A stretch of 64,000 nt of DNA from Plasmopara viticola (lineage: Eukaryota > Oomycota > Peronosporomycetes > Peronosporales > Peronosporaceae): positions 1,054,001-1,118,000 of the forward strand of contig MBPM02000002.1 of assembly GCA_001695595.3 (NCBI GenBank). The letters are read 5' to 3'. The position numbers and the translations under genes are program-made. Below the pieces are notes generated by a model. It had not been told where the DNA came from. It worked only from the letters and a program-made list of their open reading frames with translations, and did not search any database. Below, piece by piece: positions 42,924-55,213 of this stretch (within the stretch, counting starts at the first letter, position 1; every line of letters starts with the position of its first letter).

Positions 42924-45439
42924 CTACAAAGATGGGGGCGGGCTCGATACGACCGGCTTGGCGTGCCGGTACTTTTGCGTCAGATCGCTCCCCAAGTGCT
43001 TTTTCCAGCGCAAGGCGTTGAGGCACGAGTACACGAACGACTTGATGCGGACTTTGGCAACTTCCGTTCGGGTCGTGGGAAAGGGCGTGGTGTCGAGGCA
43101 GATCACACCGGGGAGGGAAAACATGTCGCTGTACCCCATCCCAAAGACAATGGCGCCCGGACCCCACTCTTTGACGTAGTTTGCGAGCTGGGTCGAGATG
43201 AGCCTTTTACTTACGATATGAGCGCCGTAATAGTTCTTGGCATCGATCCATCGGATGGGCACGCCGTTGATGATCACGGGATCCAGCAATAAAATATCCG
43301 GGGAAATGACAGCACGGCCGTGCGTCGCCAGCTGGTCGACGCCGAGCTCGGCTTGGGTCCTACAGATCGGACAAGCGATTAACTTTGCGCAATAAAGTGG
43401 TGCAACATGGACTCGACAACGTACTTGAGCCGGATTCCCTTGGCCTTGAGAAAATGTTCAGTAGCCCGCTCCAACGAGACGGCATTGTATTGAGGCGCCT
43501 CAATCAGTGGATCACTCTTGTGTATACTGTCGTACTCGGCAGCCTTGCGTAACTCCCGCTGGTCACGTTTGGACAGCTGTGTACTTGGCCTTGCAAGAGC
43601 ATTCTATACATGAGCAACAACCGTGAGTCCTTGTAATGCTCGAGGCCATGATGATGAACGTACTTTGATCTCAAGCTGGCTCTTGCCCTTTGCACGAAGA
43701 ATCACGCGCATAAGCGACACTGGAGGGTAATTGTGAATGGTCGACAGCTCAATGAGACTGCGCCCACTGTCATATTCCTCGCAAATGCGTGTATTTTCAC
43801 GACGGACACGATGCGTGTTGACTAGCAGCGACATGCGCAGCAATTGTTTGCGTAAATTAATCGTCATGTTCGTCGTGATCGGAAGCATTTCGAGCAGCTT
43901 GTCAATATGATTCACTTGCTGTCGCTTTAATCGGCGAAACGTTTCTCGCTGGAGAAGCAGTCCTGCTGCTTGCGTTTCCAGTACCTGCGGAGTGGGCGTC
44001 ACTGGCCACTCAATTTCAATCGGTGTCAAGTCGCCAAACTTTTCGCGTGCGTCTTGAATCTCTTGCTTTGTCAAAGCTGGGGAACTCAGTCCATTTCGGT
44101 ACACTGACGCCTGCATTGACGAAAATACCGACGCCATTGCAAAGCACGGGTCCAACCCAACGGCACGTACTCCTTCCATGACCGTCAGAGCACGGTCTTT
44201 ACGCCCAGACTCTAACGACGTGAGCGACATGATCTCTGGCTCCACTTTGGACAGTCGCATCTCCATGAGAATCTCGAAAAAGGCGTCTGAACGCCAAACA
44301 ATTGAAGCACGCAGGAGCCAATGCATATACGTATGCACTGATACCGGGCGCAGGAGACGAAGTTGCTTGAGTACCTTGACAGCGCCATCGAGATACTCTT
44401 GGCGGTAACAGATATCGAGAAACCGGTTGTAATCCACTAGCTGCAGCTTCATGCCTGCCTTGTCCATCAAAGCCCACAGTTCGATCACTTCTTTGGCTGC
44501 CGACGCCTCGTCGCATGCAGCAAAGAGCGTCCGGAGCGTCGCGTCGTCCACTTTACGCCCTTGATTAAGCATGTCCCGCACGATATGGATCCCTTCCGCT
44601 GGTTTCTTGGCTTCGCAACACGCAAGTACTCCCGGCGTCAAGAAGTTTTCGGCAAGGTATGGATTGCCATAATTGCGGTACAAGTCGAAAAGTTTGTGTG
44701 CATTCTCGAAAGATGTCTGACGGAGCTTTGTAATGAGTGACGCAATCTCCGTCTCGCTTGGTAGTGTCCTTTGCAGAGCAGCAATTTCCTGCAACGTCGT
44801 ACTAATCGTCTCTGTATTGAGATTGTCCAGCGGCATCGATTTCTTGGCTGGCACCACTGCCGTCTCGGTCGTGCTTTGGTCCACCACTACGTCGCTTTGC
44901 TTCTCCTTCTTCGGGCTCAGTGTCACAGCAGCATTAGCCGCACTTGCCTCAACGTTTTCTTCAAGAGCTTTTGCCAACAACTGTTCCTCGACCTCTTTTC
45001 GCGTCACCACCTTGCGCTGCTTTGCTTTGACCTTTGATATTACTGCTGGCTGTTTTGTAGTCGTCGCACTGTCCGCCTCGACATCAGCAACAGGAACTTT
45101 CGCTTTGTCAGCAGCAAAAGGTGCAGTATGATCAGCAGTAGCAGAAGTTGCAGCTGCCGCTAGTTTCTTCTTGTTTTTTTTATTCTTGCGGCGCTTGGAA
45201 GCATTCAATGTGTGCTTTGCGGCACCTGTGGCTACAGTAGAGGCGGCAGTGCCATCCGATGAAGTGGCTGCGGCTGTGGCGTTCGTTGATTGCAAGCGAA
45301 CGAGTGGTGTGTGCTGCCGTTGCAGGAAGTTGAGCGTACTCCAAGGTTGCAAGAAATTGCGCTGATTCTTGGGTGCATGGACGACCGGCGTCAAGACCAG
45401 ATGAAGGACATTGGCCCGAGCTGCGGGTCTTAGAAACAT
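42924..45439 (-). CDS. PPR-like protein fused to a CDIN1-type PD-(D/E)xK nuclease, predicted mitochondrial
   Basis: Three exons (45439-43664, 43603-43425 and 43359-42924) give 796 residues. Both introns (60 and 65 nt, donors gtacgt and acceptors tatag/tgtag) preserve frame. The N-terminus is Arg-rich and lacks acidic residues, like a mitochondrial presequence, and is followed by an Ala/Lys-rich low-complexity stretch. Residues about 240-440 show helical repeats of PPR type (for example A-K-E-V-I-E-L-W-A-L-M-D-K-A-G-M and A-V-K-V-L-K-Q-L). From about 500 a helical module with N-Y-P-P-V-S-L-M-R-V-I-L matches the N-terminal half of CDAN1-interacting nuclease 1. The nuclease core has L-D-P-V-I-I-N-G-V-P-I-R-W-I-D-A-K near 677-693. 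The final residues run to the stop at 42924. The fusion lies within one uninterrupted exon. Targeting and RNA role are inferred. Confidence 0.75.
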
Positions 45440-48400
45440 TTTTTGCAACTAATTGGGTCCAATAACTTATGCGCGCTTTTTTCGAATTAGTCACTCGTAC
45501 TTAATAAATGATTGGTACATTCGCAATAAGAATAATTTGACGTGACTGCAAAGAAAAGGTCAACTTCTCCTTCTCATCACTATTAGATAATCGTCACTTC
45601 ATTGGTCGGGATTTCGCAAAGCGAAACCTGGCTGACGTGAGTTTGCAATGTATTTGTTAAAAAAAGACGTTATATACCGAAGAGTTTCGACATAGTTTAA
45701 TACACCACTTACGGCACAAGCCTCAGACAGCCACAGATTAGTTTAACACCCGCCCGAAAGCACTGCTCGTAGACGCAGAACGTCTGTATCTGTATGCTTA
45801 CTTTTGCTTTCGATGATTCGGCTGCCTGAGGGTGGGCTTTATAATCTAGAGCAATGTATGAACTTGACAACTTTCGCTTTGCCTTAGCTTTACCTATAGT
45901 AGTAATCTAAGATTGGCGTTTAAACATGCAGCGAGATTTAGAAACCGCATCGATGCAGCACTTGGGCTGAAAACATTGTGATTTCGCAATTTAAAATTCA
46001 AAGAAGAAGGCCTTCGCGACACCACAACTTGTCACGCCTGGTTAACGTGAAGCTGTAAATCTGTTTGTTGTCATACATTCGAACAATTCTCTAATCACAC
46101 TCTTCTTCTCCGTGTCAGACTTATGAATAGGATTTTGATTTCGAGGCCTATGAAATGTATCAAAAAGAGCTCCTGCATCGTTAGTCAAATGGGACACCAC
46201 ACCAGTGATTAAATCAACATGCAACGAAAGGAAGACGATCTCATTCGTGCAATTCATAGAATCGTGGCTTGTAAGTAAAGCTCTTGCTGAAGTAGCACAA
46301 CTCCATGCGCTAAGTTTTTTTCGCTCATCTAAACGCTTTAATGTAACGTAAAAATCTCTATATGGTGTTTTGACGGGGGACAAGGAATCACTTCTTCGTC
46401 TATCCTACAGTTCTTGTAGGATTACTGGCAAAAGCCGCGCGATTAGAGCCAGAAAAAGTTGAGCACCAGTGAAGGCGAGACACTATATTAAAATGAAAAT
46501 GAGGGTGTGTAGTTATCACACACCCTGTAATCCTTGCCCAGAGAGCTCGACAGCCCTTGATAAAGAAAGTCAGCAGTGTGTTCTTTGAGGTTTCTGGTAC
46601 TGGCCTTGCACATCAAGCGCGATTTGTTGCCGTCGCTAAGCTAGCTTTATCTATCGATTGGTTTTGATAAAAGGGTATTTTTTTTTCTTTTGTACATTTT
46701 TTTAATGGTCTTTTCTCGTACTTGCCCACCACGCCCTTAGACGCTCAAAAGCATCTAAGACGTAACGAGGCAAAGTTTTGACAAGTTTACGGGACAATAA
46801 GTTATACCATATCAAGCATTACACGCATGGTCGGCTTGCCAACGTACGTTTTTTTGCGGTAAGCTTTGACTCATAAGGGTGACGAGCTTGGCGGAACGAT
46901 TTTCATATCTCAACCCTTCGATTCCTTTTGTGTTATCAGTGTGAAAGTGTAAAGAATGCTGATGCAATTGTTCATTTGTAAAGGAGTAATAAGCAGTAAC
47001 ATAGCGGTTTTCTGAGTCTACTCCATCGTGAGATGCTCGGTGTAAATTCGGCGCGCATGGTATACGCAAATTCGTGATATAACAGTTATCGCGTAAATGA
47101 CAGAGTTCTTTGGTCTTAAATTTTTTCTGTATTGTACGCAAAAAATCACTGGTTTTAGAAATACTGGTCTATCACCCACAAGCAAAATGGTGCTCAAGGC
47201 CGATTCATATACGTACGAATAGAGTTCGACGAGAATGGCGTAGCTGTGTTTTCGACGAAATAGCACTGGATGCTAGCTAGCTGGTAAGCACAAATAGTAC
47301 CTTTTGCAAGTGATTGTGAGCTTTAACATACAACAAGATCGTATTTTAGAATAGAATGGATATAATTCAGCTACTACAACGCGAACATGCAAGGCACACA
47401 ATAAGGCATTGGCACACGTCACTTGGCTAGCATATCGACTTTACTGAAGATATTTTAAAGCCAAGCGTAGTATACAACTTCCTATTGCTGTGCTGATAGT
47501 GCTTAATAGGCATTTTGTCACCTACAGACATTCTAGGAAGCGTAGTACGGCTTGCAGCGCCGTCACCGAGCTCCTACTCTTTTGATCCGCCAAACGATTG
47601 TCTTAAGACGGCATAAAAATTTCTGCGAGCCATGCGCTTAGACCTACGCGTTCCTTATGCTGAGGGTTTGTCAAGACCAAAGCCTTAATGCCACCGGCAT
47701 GGACCCGACGTATCCCTGGGACAATCGCTACTGGCTTGTCGGCCACAAGTTTATAGTTTAATTGTGAATGCAGAATACTGCACTTCTTGCTCTTGCATTA
47801 GAAAGTGGCTCTTGGCAAAGAGAATTTTCTAAAAATTTGATCGGATAGCTAGCAAAGAGCACGTTGCGTAGATAGTGAGAAAGTTGACCGCTTAAGAGCA
47901 TTTGATGTATGACGCATGGGCTTGCGCGTATGTGACTCCGGTAACCTCAGTGTATGCAGGTTAAAAAAACTTACAGTGTACAATTTGCACGAAAGGTCAT
48001 GTAAGGGTCGTTTTAAGCTACTCAGCTTGAATGTCCGAGCCGCAGGCTTGCAAGCCAAACTCAAATTCGCCAATGCTCACATAAAGTCGAGGCGACAGAC
48101 GCGCATGTCCTCTACAAGCGACCAAACTGTTTTTCGACAGCATTGCGTACTTACCCTAAGATGCCGCGTAGATTTTTGGACACATTAAGCTTGGCTAGTG
48201 TCGAAAACATTTCGCCTATTTTGGCCCCCGACAATACACTGGATGTGAATGACAAGGTAGTCGATTGACCGAAGATCGATGTCTTGAGGTAAGCTACAAG
48301 CGTTCCTTTGTTCATCGCGCAAGCTTTCCAAAGCCAGCACATGATGCTCTTCGATGAGCAGAAGAGATTTAACATTCACGGACTCAGGAAAGTGTAACGG

Positions 48401-50690
48401 ATTAAATCGAACATGGCGTGTATCATACAAGTTATTGGTTTGGATATATTACGTCAATTGTGTGCCATTTTGAGCTTAGTACTTAAGAGCTTATAGAAAA
48501 GCGGTACATGGTCTAATTACCCCTTCTTGACACGTACTAATGAACAACATGCTGGAAATTGATCGTATCAGAAGACTAAATATTGTATATAATAGAGTCT
48601 TGTTAGTATAAAAAGCTGGTGTCAAAACTACCACTATCATTTAAAGTCAGGTAGGTGACTCGTATTTGCTCCAGGTACAAATCAAAGGTCTAATACCTCA
48701 ACTTACGCCCTTAAAGCAAATAGCAAGGGCAGCCGCTACATCTAACAAAACTCAATTGACGCCTGAGTCGCTAAAAGTGGGCATATATAAAAACGAAATT
48801 TATGCTCGGTAGCCTCAGGGGATGTAAGACGGACCAAATAGATTAATTATTCTGTTTGGGTGCAAGAAAGCTTAGTAGTTAATGGCATTCGATGCACACG
48901 TGGTGTAGATTTCCAGGAATGAGTACAGTCTTGCGGAGCGTCCCTAGTAGAATATGGTTGGGTCGCTTGGGTCAATGACATCGACGCCTTATGTGGATGC
49001 CCCGCCCGAAGAAAAATTGCTCACGGTAAGTGTGAAAATATTTCAAAGTGAAAAAGAAAAATCTTCTGCTCTGGATAAGCGAGGTCATCATGGCCGTGAT
49101 GTATACCTTTTCGTGAACAGAAAAATAGAGAGTGGATCTATCTATCTTGAAGCTTGGTGGAAGACCACGCTAGAGGGCATTGACGCGCAGTATCTCAGTT
49201 TTTTCTCGAAGCGTCACCTAGCGCATGTTACCTATACGTACCGGGTTTAATCACGATTTTTGTGCAATACGCGAGCGCGAGAAAGTCTTGATTATTTTGT
49301 TCAAATGTCATGATTTTTTTCATCTGGAATGATCAGCAACTTCCTTTCAAATTGATGGTAGTCACTGTTCTTATTGACGGAATGTACAGAGACGCGACAA
49401 AAATTGACGCTTTTTGTGTACATCTGACTTCTTTTAGCAACCCGCGAAAGTGACAATGACTGTATATATAAAAAACACAGGGAATAGTGGGCAAAGCCAA
49501 AGCCTATCGGAAGTCCGGTTTCTATAGACCTTAGCTATGCTAGTGTAAAGGAAGCAGATCTCCGATTTTTCAAGCCGCAAATACGGTAGGCTTTAACGGC
49601 AGGAACATCCGCCAATTGCAGCTGCGGCGTCCTCAATGCCACAAGTAATAGTGAAAGATTGAGACAAGATTACTTAGGAAAAATAAATGTAAATGCTAGT
49701 CAAATGGTAAGTGCATTCTTTTAATAACTTTTATTTGGCCACCAGTATGGCACTGATTTCAATTTAGTGATTGCAAACCAGCATGGCGAAAAGTCAATGT
49801 ACAATGCACTCGAGGAAACTGTTAGCTTTTCATGCAAAAAAGAAATGTCATTGACCAGTCAACACACTAAAACTTTTACTCTAGTCATGCGCCAGGGCTC
49901 TCCATCGTTCCCGCAGCGCTCAACGATCGGGAAACATTATTGCATAGGCCATAAGGGGCCGACCCACAATTATATACTGAAAAATTTGACCATCGGCGTG
50001 CAGGTCCCAGTTAGTAGACGACCAAATTACGTTGTTTGCTTGCGAGTAAAGCTAAGTGCAAACACGCAGATAAGTTTTGATATTATGCTGGTGGGAGAGT
50101 CCTTGACGCACAAAAAAATCTTTGTTAGGGCACATATGTCAACGACGGCCTTCAGGCAGATCTCGCAGAGATGAAAGCTTTGATAGAAAATAATCGAACT
50201 AAAGGAATCAAAAACATGGCTTGCACATGTCTGTAAAAAAAGGACTTGATGAGCAACACCATGAGGCTTCTGGCAAAGCGAAAGACGGCCTGTTGCAGGC
50301 ATTGATACTTAGCTCCGCGTGTGACGCGTCCAATTTAGCCATCGATAGCAAACTGCTAGGAGTAGACGACGATATTCGAGATGAATTGATCGCGCTTAAA
50401 CTATATAAGCGTAAAGCTACCACGATAAAATATCCTATCCATGACAAAAAGACACTTGCGCGATGTATGTCCACGTCGACTTAAACTCACCTACTTGTCT
50501 CTATGTCATCCGTGATGTGTACAGATTATGCTTTTATAATGGTCAATCTCAACGTTTGCAGAAAATGGCGAGGTAGCTCTTTTTTGTGAGTATGACCTTA
50601 ATGTAAGTACCAGCCAGGATAGCAGATATTTTGACTGGTGCCTTATAAGGTCGCCCGGACAATAAATTAGTTCACGTCGCAACTGTACTT
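45440..50690. other. Gene-poor spacer with small unrecognised open frames
   Basis: Open frames of 60-135 codons occur here (46042-46383 and 46812-47141 on -; 48954-49250, 49767-50174 and 50221-50484 on +). None shows a recognisable domain or a clear signal peptide. The pair at 49767 and 50221 could be parts of a decayed gene. An attgg (CCAAT-box complement) lies at 45601, 160 bp upstream of the PPR-nuclease start. No RNA gene signature was found. Confidence 0.35.
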
Positions 50691-50699
50691 ACGATTGTA

Positions 50700-51190
50700 T
50701 CGATTTCAAATTGTAGCATGCCCACACAAGATGACATATGCGTAGCTCTGCTGAAGAATCACGAAAGCGATGCGCTTAAAAACTCAAACAAGAAGTTGTC
50801 GGCCCGGCTAGGCGCGAGGCTTTATCATCCTTGATGAAAACCGGGATGCTGTATCATCGCACTGATCAAGGTGGCCCGCCAGAAAGGGTGGCTTCAACAT
50901 GCAAAAAAATAATCTCCACGTGGTTTACGATACTTTGTCTGGCAGTCATGTAAGTTGGGAGAAGACGTAAACCTCATTAAGCACACTCGATAGGTAGTGC
51001 AAGTTAAACGTGAAGAAGTGTTCATATGTACACTCGAGAGAAGTGTATAAGCAGGTGAACTGCTTCTCGAACACGGCTACACCATTGGCATGCTCGTTGG
51101 TGGCCCTCGCGTTCTGCTACGCTTTCACATTGCGCTCTTAGGCTTGGCAAAGGGACTATGGTTGTCAGGGCGCGCTTGAGGCAAAATTAA
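50700..51190 (+). pseudogene. GC-richer degraded coding-like segment, family unknown
   Basis: This segment is less AT-rich than its surroundings and has codon-like open stretches that change frame. One starts M-P-T-Q-D-D-I-C-V-A-L-L at about 50719. After a shift near 50810 the frame reads R-E-A-L-S-S-L-M-K-T-G-M-L-Y-H-R. A third stretch, open around 51060-51180, has L-L-E-H-G-Y-T-I-G-M-L-V-G-G. I recognise no family. Frameshifts and stops suggest a recently decayed gene or mobile-element fragment rather than a functional one. Confidence 0.3.
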
Positions 51191-53820
51191 AGACCAAGAT
51201 TTGAAAGAAACAAGTCAGACCGAAAGGAAAGAAGCAACAAATGAACACTTTGGATAGAAGAGCTTAGATAATTTTACACTGCTATATTTCCCATACATGC
51301 AGCTACTAATGTCTTTCATGCGGACCTGAGCTTTTGTGGGTCATTGAAATCACGCCAAAGGAGTTTTAGCGGGTACACTCTACGCTTTTATTAGAAATGT
51401 GAAGACACGCAGTACTTCGGGTAGACTTGCCTTGGCTTTACTGTGATTCTGGTCAGGGAAACGCCGAGAGTGCTGGGGCATGGGCATACAAAGGCACAGC
51501 CACGGTAGGCCATTCTTTTAGTCGGGATTCAATTTGATGCTCTGTGTATTGTTACAAGCTCTGTTCGAGAGTCATAATGTGAGTGACTCACTACATTTTG
51601 TCGAGCAAGTCCTGGCGATCTTAAAGCTGGTATGCCAGTGCATTTTTTGACGACATCAGTCGAGGTCATCAAAGTTTTCTTTTTCATTCGTGCTTCGATG
51701 CCAAGGCAAGTCTCTTGTGCTTTAACTTTTCTTGAAATTGACACAGGGCTTAATAATGATGGTGGTCACGTGTGGAATCTCTACTAAAGACTACATATAA
51801 GATTTTGTCGAATAAAGACCATACGTTCGAATTAGCTCAAGGGTCATGATATATGTACCTCAATACCATTTCAAAATAGCGTGGATTGAATTTAGTATTT
51901 GTGTAGTGAGGCTGTCGTAGGTATTTGCGCGTTGAAAGAGGCATATTTGGACTTCGTTCTGTACATTGAACAAGTACGAGTCGCTGATCGCTGCCTGCCT
52001 GGCTAAATATAGCTCTTGGATTACAAAAAATGCGAACTGGCCTTTATTAGGAATCATAAAGCCCCCTGTTAATAAATATCTACTGGCTTGTACTGCTTTC
52101 CCATCGACGTTCGACACTCTTTTGTCACACAATCGAATTATCTAATAACGGGTTCGTATAGCCGCGCCAAACTTTCCCCACTAAGACCTAAGACTTCCAT
52201 AACTCATTGTCTTTTTGATATTTGTCGTCCCATCCATCATCGTTGTAACTCATGCCACTTTGTAAACGCCGGACAGCAATCAAATGGCCTCAGCTCATAT
52301 AAATTAGCAATTTTAGATCAACCAACTACGTTGTCGTCCGCACTTGTGTATGTCGGGGGCGAAATTGGACACCGTTTTTTTAACACAATTCGAGCTCTCA
52401 CTGTCCTGATACTACCAGCGCAAGTAATCAATGCCACTGAATGACTATTCGGCTGCTTGTAGGGCACACTGGCGCCACTCGCGTTGGTCCCTCTCTGTTC
52501 AGAAGTGCAGTACTCAAGCGTCAGGGTTGAACGAGAGCACAACCAAGTTTTACTGAGAGAGCTGTGAAAAAGTAAAAGTGTCGTATCAATGCAGATAAAC
52601 GTAAAATGATCTAATTTAATGTAATAATTGGCTTACCTAACACGGCGTAAAAGTTCTTAGTTTTTTTCAAGCTCACCGCTTGAAAGCACGCACCGGAATT
52701 GACAAACGCTGTGCCCTAATGTTTCCAGCAGCTGCAATTTTGTCTATCTGCTTTGCCTCACGCCATTAAGTCGTAGAGGCGACACGGGTAGAAGTAGTCA
52801 TAATCATCAGGCGAAGTACATGCGTTGTCATATTATCACGTGTCTTCATGCTTGTGAACGGCTAAAGTCATTGAGAGGACGTTCTTTCTGATAAACCGAA
52901 AGCGGCACCTCATTTTCTACATCAGAGTAACAAGTCGAGTGAAGACGTCATTTGCTGATCTTCCTCAGACGAATGACTCTGTCAAAAGGTTTAAATATGT
53001 GCATTTGAAGACATAATGTGCAGTATGTGCGCTCAGGTGCCACAGACACGATATCGATGGTCAAGTCCGCGCTTAATAATGTAGCTTGGGTATCTACGAG
53101 CCCAATTAGAGACCAAAAAATCAAGAGCAGCAAAATTGGTGAGGTGACTGACGTTTAGATGAAAAAATGACTTACGCGGTGTTATTGTTAACACTTATTT
53201 TTTCAGTCCCGATTTTTAAATTTCGGGTTGAGTGAGTCATTGAGTACAGTTTACAGAGGATTAACAATATTTCTGTTGGATCAGAAACATCGATCTGCAA
53301 TTTACTTTTGCAGCTCTCTGTCTAGATAGTTTTTCCTTTTTGTCTACGCAAAAGAAGAGAGATCGAGTAAAAGCACAGTCATTCCATGGTCTTGGCGCAT
53401 GAAGCCAATTTACAACTTTAAGGGTAGGCACGTCGGCACGTCACACATTGGCTTGGTGGCTACACCAAACGAAAATTTGGATCCCATCGGACAAATAGTC
53501 CTATGCCATACTTTTTTATTGTCTAAACAATCCCAAATAAAATGGGAGTGAGCACACAATATACATTATATATAATTATGTGCTGCAGCAGATCGGTTTT
53601 TTAGTCCTTTCCCGAACATTCTCTCCCTACTGCTTCAGTTCTGAATACGCTTTGCTTCTTTGCCGGTTCTTACCGCTAGCCTGCTTTTTGCTCTCTTCCA
53701 ATTCGTTCAGCATTTGAAGGGAATGCTTAAGGGCTGCCCACAGCATCAGTGGATCAATCAACGCTCGCACGAAACCCGCACGAGCTTCTGGCTATCGGAA
53801 TAATTCTAAGCCCTCTTCAG
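51191..53820. other. AT-rich spacer upstream of the F-box/LRR gene
   Basis: No convincing gene. Open frames (for example 51860-52132 on - and 52088-52444 on +) overlap on opposite strands and lack recognisable domains. The last 200 bp are pyrimidine-rich (ctctctgcct-like tracts) and likely form the F-box/LRR gene's promoter and 5' UTR. Confidence 0.35.
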
Positions 53821-55011
53821 ATGACTCAAACTACGTTGAATTGTCTTAGTGTCACGGCGTCTTGCGGCGACATGGCGTGTCAAAGCTTTGAGGTTCTCGA
53901 CAGTGAGAGTTTGCGACACGTTTTGGACTTTTTAAGCATCGAAGAACAGTTTGCTCTGTTAAGCAGCAATAAAAAACTGCTTAGTCAAGAACCTTTGGCC
54001 CCCGTCATGGTATCTTATTGTCGACAGTGTGACGCGTGCTTGAAGAAAACCGAACATCTCTGTGCTTATAAGTTTAAATACAAGTCAAAGGACTTTTGGA
54101 CAGCTGTGCTCAAGTATTCGAGTCCCACTGGACTTCTGGAGTTGAGACTGGCTAGTTGTGATGGATTTGACATTTCGGTACTTCAGAGTAAAGATGCTGA
54201 GGCAGCGTTGAAGTCGTTGAAAGTGCTGGAGTTGAGCAAGTGTGTGACCATGGACGCCGAAGCTCTTGAAGTATTTGCCGAGTTGTGTGGCAACTTGAGA
54301 GAGCTTAGACTGAGAGATATGGCCGTTGACCGCGTGGCGCTGAAGAAATTGGTGACGAACAACGCTGCGACGCTCCAACTTGTGGACTTGCTTGGCTGCC
54401 ATACGGTTAAAGGTGAAGATGTCCGTGTTCTTGCTCAGTGTACGCAGCTGCAAGATTTGAGTCTTTGGGGCTGCCACAATGTCGACAATGCCTCGATCGT
54501 CCATGTTGTGCAGCACTGCCGTCAATTGGAGAGGCTTAATCTACGCTACGCACACAAAGTGGATGACAAAGTTGTTGCAGCGATTGCCTTATGTTCGCCG
54601 CAGCTGAAGGACTTGAACTTGCGTTATTGCTACAAGGTATCGGATAAAGGTGTCAAGATGCTGTGCGAATTTATACCAGGCCTTCGTTCACTAAACTTGT
54701 CTCAATGTTCGCGTCTAACTGATGCCGCCATTATGCAGGTGGCTGCATCAATGACGCAGTTGAAGGAGCTTCGTCTTTGGGGCTGTATGAAGCTTACGTC
54801 GGACTCGGTTTTGTCCATTTCCAATGGACTTCCGGAGCTCACGTTGCTCGATCTCCGCAGTCGGGACAAATTCGAGGCTGTCATAGGTGGTCCCACGGCA
54901 CTGAAATTTCTTATACAGACATACCGTAGCAAATTGGCGAGATGGGAGCAGGCACAAGGTGAACAAACTGGCGTGTTCAAGCGCTACCATGTAATTGCCG
55001 CAGCTGCGTGA
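53821..55011 (+). CDS. F-box/leucine-rich-repeat protein (FBXL/AMN1-like)
   Basis: A single exon of 396 residues using the first ATG at 53821. Reading upstream in frame to about 53749 finds no earlier ATG. An F-box-like segment (L-D-S-E-S-L-R-H-V-L-D-F-L, with E-Q-F-A-L-L) lies near 29-50. A Cys pair cluster follows near 65-80 (C-R-Q-C-D-A-C-L-K-K). Then come at least eight Cys-containing LRRs (L-Q-D-L-S-L-W-G-C, L-E-R-L-N-L-R-Y, L-K-D-L-N-L-R-Y-C, L-R-S-L-N-L-S-Q-C, L-K-E-L-R-L-W-G-C). This is the SCF substrate-receptor type: the F-box binds Skp1 and the LRR arc binds the target. The target is unknown. It converges with the giant USP gene, with about 200 bp between stops. Confidence 0.8.
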   Translation: MTQTTLNCLSVTASCGDMACQSFEVLDSESLRHVLDFLSIEEQFALLSSNKKLLSQEPLAPVMVSYCRQCDACLKKTEHLCAYKFKYKSKDFWTAVLKYSSPTGLLELRLASCDGFDISVLQSKDAEAALKSLKVLELSKCVTMDAEALEVFAELCGNLRELRLRDMAVDRVALKKLVTNNAATLQLVDLLGCHTVKGEDVRVLAQCTQLQDLSLWGCHNVDNASIVHVVQHCRQLERLNLRYAHKVDDKVVAAIALCSPQLKDLNLRYCYKVSDKGVKMLCEFIPGLRSLNLSQCSRLTDAAIMQVAASMTQLKELRLWGCMKLTSDSVLSISNGLPELTLLDLRSRDKFEAVIGGPTALKFLIQTYRSKLARWEQAQGEQTGVFKRYHVIAAAA

Positions 55012-55213
55012 CTATTTTCAAGTCGTTGTTGCCTTGCCATCATGGTATTAACGCGCTTTTCTTCTTTTCGGGCTTAATGCCGCGTGTGCTGACACTTTAA
55101 AGACTGGTTACATGAAATACATAAGCATATAGTTTAGTACTTTACCAAAACTGTTGCGATTTTCGCTTCATCATCGCATTGACTACGAATAGGTTCAATG
55201 CACCCTAAATCCT
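55012..55213. other. Convergent spacer between F-box/LRR and USP genes
   Basis: About 200 bp between the two stops, with no coding content seen. It presumably contains both 3' UTRs. Confidence 0.4.

Noticed and set aside
44733..45131. Plus-strand open frame over the PPR-nuclease gene
   Set aside because: Antisense to the low-complexity Ala/Lys/Thr-rich region, which readily gives long open frames on both strands.
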